Source: Candidatus Symbiothrix sp.
GTDB lineage: Bacteria > Bacteroidota > Bacteroidia > Bacteroidales > Azobacteroidaceae
DNA length: 9,192 nt
Assembly (NCBI GenBank): GCA_031270925.1
Contig: JAISWY010000338.1
Span: 1 to 9,192, forward strand
Reading direction: 5' to 3'
This document shows, one piece after another, positions 7,201-9,192 of this stretch. Each line of letters begins with the position of its first letter. Position 1 is the stretch's first letter. The notes under the pieces were generated by a model, which saw nothing but the letters and a program-made list of their open reading frames with translations, was not told where the DNA came from and ran no database searches. Position numbers and translations under genes: made by a program.

Positions 7201-9192
7201 TGCTCAATCCGATTGTGTTTATAAAGTCCGATAGAATGGCGTCGGCATTGTAATCTTTTGCCCTTTTAAGGGCTGATGTTTGGAACGATTTTTTGGAAGT
7301 CGAATCCAGATATTCGATTATCCGCTCGTGGATTTCCTGTTTCGTATCAACCAAAAATCCGTTTTTCTCGTGCTTGATAATGTCTTTCGGACCTTTGGTT
7401 TTATAGGCGACCGCGGGCAATCCACAACTCAACGCTTCGAGTACCGCATTACTGAACGTATCGAATTTGGAAGGCAACACCAAAATATCCGCCGACGAAT
7501 AGATTTCGGGTAAACGGCTTTGCACTACCCAATCCATGAAAATGCCATCGGGAATTTCCTTGCGTAACTCGTCCAAGGCCAGCCCTTTGCCGACAATTAC
7601 TATTCTTGCATTTTCGTATTTCTGTTTCACACCTTTATAAATGGATGGAAGTTCCAGCACGCCTTTTTCGGGACTTATGCGCCCCACGTAGAGTAAAACC
7701 GGCTCATTAGCCGTTAATCCGAATAAATTTTCCTTATCCGGCTCGCACGGTTTGAAACATTCGTTTACCCAATGCGCGGTTTGATGCACTTTTTCGGCGC
7801 GGATATTCATTTGCATTCCCGAAAGCCACGATTTCTGGTCGGAATTTAACACAAAAACATGATCGAAGCTTTGATAGAACGAACGCAACAGACGGCGAAC
7901 ACGGTTCAAATTATGCCCTTCGATATGCAGCGATTTCCGCGCAAACATCAACCAATCGGTGTGCAAATAAAACGAGGCTTCCACCGAACAGGCATGTTTG
8001 AGATACAATCCGCACAAGCCCATGACGCCTTCGGTGGAACAAATCACCCGATCGTAATCGCCGTTGGAAAACAGGTTGTGCAATTCGAGGAAATTGGGAA
8101 TCCTGAAATCGTAATCCGTATAGATCGGCAGTGAAAATTCCTTAATCGGCTTCAAGACAATCAGATGGTCGTCCGGTTTCAAAGTCGAACTGCAAGCTAC
8201 AATATCACTCGGCAGGTTTTTCTTTTTGATTTCCTCGTGCATTTCTTTCAGGACAATCGAAACGCCGTTTTTGTCGCCGAAAGTATCGCTTAGCCAAAGC
8301 GCCCGCCTGGGATGCTCGAAACAACCCAATCGCTTGGAAAAATCGTTCAGGAACGGGCGGGTGTGGAACATCGTTTTGGCGCTCGCAAAATGCGCAGACA
8401 GAATGAACATCGAACCGAAAAACGGAAACGACAATCCATCTAAAAACTCGGAAATATTAAACGCGCCTTTCTTGCCTTTTTTATCCGATTCGGCATATTT
8501 TCGAATGTAGGTCGGCAATTCGAGTTTTTCGATAAACGACTCTAACGAAGTGCCTTGAATCTGTTTTCCGATCTTCGATTTCCGTAGTTTTTTCTCAATC
8601 CGCTTAGCCAAAATCGAAGAAAATAGATCGTTGATTTTCACAATCGAATCGTAATATCCGTTGACCAAATCGGCTTTGTTGTCTTTCTTCTTTTGTGCGA
8701 TATGAACCGCTTCGTTGAAAATCGGTCGATATACCGGTTTGAGTATCAGTTTTTTAATCTGCCGGGGATTTTCGCCGTCCAAACTGTCTAAAAATGTTTT
8801 GATAAATGAGCCGGTTACTTTGTGTTTTTGCACCTCTAAAAAGAGGTTGGAAGCCAGCATGGAAATAATTTTATCGTTGGCGCTTCCCTTATGCAATAAT
8901 AAACGTACTAAACCCGGATCTTTGTAGTTGAGGGCGATCTGGCAAGCGTAATGCAACAAGGCAATGGTCATTTTCTGCGTATTTTGGTAGCTTCCGAAAG
9001 GAGCCATCGCGCCGTTGCGAATCGCTTCCAATGCTAATTGCGAGTGCGATTCGGTTTTCAGTCTTTCATTTAAATGGGGGATGTGCAGATCCGTTCCCGT
9101 CATTCCGGCAAATAAACCAATGTGGCAATCCGAGCCGCCCGACAATGATTTGCGATAAGGATCCACACAAAAATCAAGCGGATTAATCTTAA
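7190..9192 (-). CDS. PHP-like/GT4 glycosyltransferase fusion, N-terminus beyond window
   Basis: The frame is open to the window edge: 666 residues are visible, counted here from the first full codon (9190-9188). A GTG at 9166 is not a believable start. Residues 1-70 look like the end of a PHP phosphoesterase-like domain: SGGSDCHIGLFAG (17-29), whose Asp21 and His23 fit the last metal-binding motif, then LEAIRNGAMAPFGSYQ (54-69), as in PHP domains fused to glycosyltransferases. Residues 75-290 are mostly helical and unassigned. The GT4 (GT-B fold) part runs from about 296 (LWLSDTFGDKNGVS) to the end: VGRISPEKG (502-510) with donor-phosphate contacts Arg504 and Lys509, GKG (534-536), and DTFSNAVLEALSCGLP (577-592). 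In that last motif Asp577 replaces the first Glu of the EX7E pair and Glu585 is kept; DTF is a known variant in GT4 lipid glycosyltransferases. It presumably transfers a nucleotide-sugar glycosyl group with retention of configuration. The acceptor is unknown; the downstream flippase-like gene suggests a lipid or envelope acceptor. Confidence 0.85.
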   Translation of the reverse strand, partial: KINPLDFCVDPYRKSLSGGSDCHIGLFAGMTGTDLHIPHLNERLKTESHSQLALEAIRNGAMAPFGSYQNTQKMTIALLHYACQIALNYKDPGLVRLLLHKGSANDKIISMLASNLFLEVQKHKVTGSFIKTFLDSLDGENPRQIKKLILKPVYRPIFNEAVHIAQKKKDNKADLVNGYYDSIVKINDLFSSILAKRIEKKLRKSKIGKQIQGTSLESFIEKLELPTYIRKYAESDKKGKKGAFNISEFLDGLSFPFFGSMFILSAHFASAKTMFHTRPFLNDFSKRLGCFEHPRRALWLSDTFGDKNGVSIVLKEMHEEIKKKNLPSDIVACSSTLKPDDHLIVLKPIKEFSLPIYTDYDFRIPNFLELHNLFSNGDYDRVICSTEGVMGLCGLYLKHACSVEASFYLHTDWLMFARKSLHIEGHNLNRVRRLLRSFYQSFDHVFVLNSDQKSWLSGMQMNIRAEKVHQTAHWVNECFKPCEPDKENLFGLTANEPVLLYVGRISPEKGVLELPSIYKGVKQKYENARIVIVGKGLALDELRKEIPDGIFMDWVVQSRLPEIYSSADILVLPSKFDTFSNAVLEALSCGLPAVAYKTKGPKDIIKHEKNGFLVDTKQEIHERIIEYLDSTSKKSFQTSALKRAKDYNADAILSDFINTIGLSNAK

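Noticed and set aside
9164..9166. GTG as the start of the PHP-GT4 gene
   Set aside because: The frame stays open to the window edge and the residues beside it already belong to a PHP-like domain, so the true start is upstream, outside the window.

Overview
All recognisable genes in this window lie on the minus strand, so transcription runs from high to low coordinates. The content points to Bacteroidota, most likely order Bacteroidales. The evidence is a type IX secretion (T9SS) C-terminal sorting domain on a secreted protease, a TAnnTTTG-type -7 promoter box, A/T-rich leaders without clear Shine-Dalgarno sequences, and an OmpA-like/TPR lipoprotein of a kind I know from Bacteroides relatives. 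I cannot name a genus.

Region 1 (9192 to 4565) is a tight three-gene cassette. A PHP-like/GT4 glycosyltransferase fusion, whose 5' end lies beyond the window, overlaps by 11 nt a cytoplasmic GH13 alpha-glucosidase. That gene overlaps by 4 nt (ATGA) a polytopic membrane protein of the LPG-synthase/AglD-like flippase family. The overlaps imply co-transcription and probably translational coupling. My inference is that the cassette makes or remodels an alpha-glycoside, perhaps a glycolipid or envelope glycan, at the inner membrane. It is the best candidate here for an under-described system.

Region 2 (4564 to 467) starts with an 86-nt gap holding a good Bacteroidota promoter. It drives a secreted lysyl-endopeptidase-like serine protease with a T9SS sorting domain. 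A lipoprotein combining an OmpA-like peptidoglycan-binding region with TPR repeats follows after 19 nt. These two genes look like a cell-envelope transcription unit.

Region 3 (466 to 1) holds a strong stem-loop in a 73-nt gap, then the start of dut (dUTPase), which runs off the low-coordinate end of the window and lacks its last motif.

No gene-free stretch exceeds 100 bases. I saw no tRNA, rRNA, CRISPR array, insertion sequence or long repeat. Plus-strand open frames are shadows of these genes.
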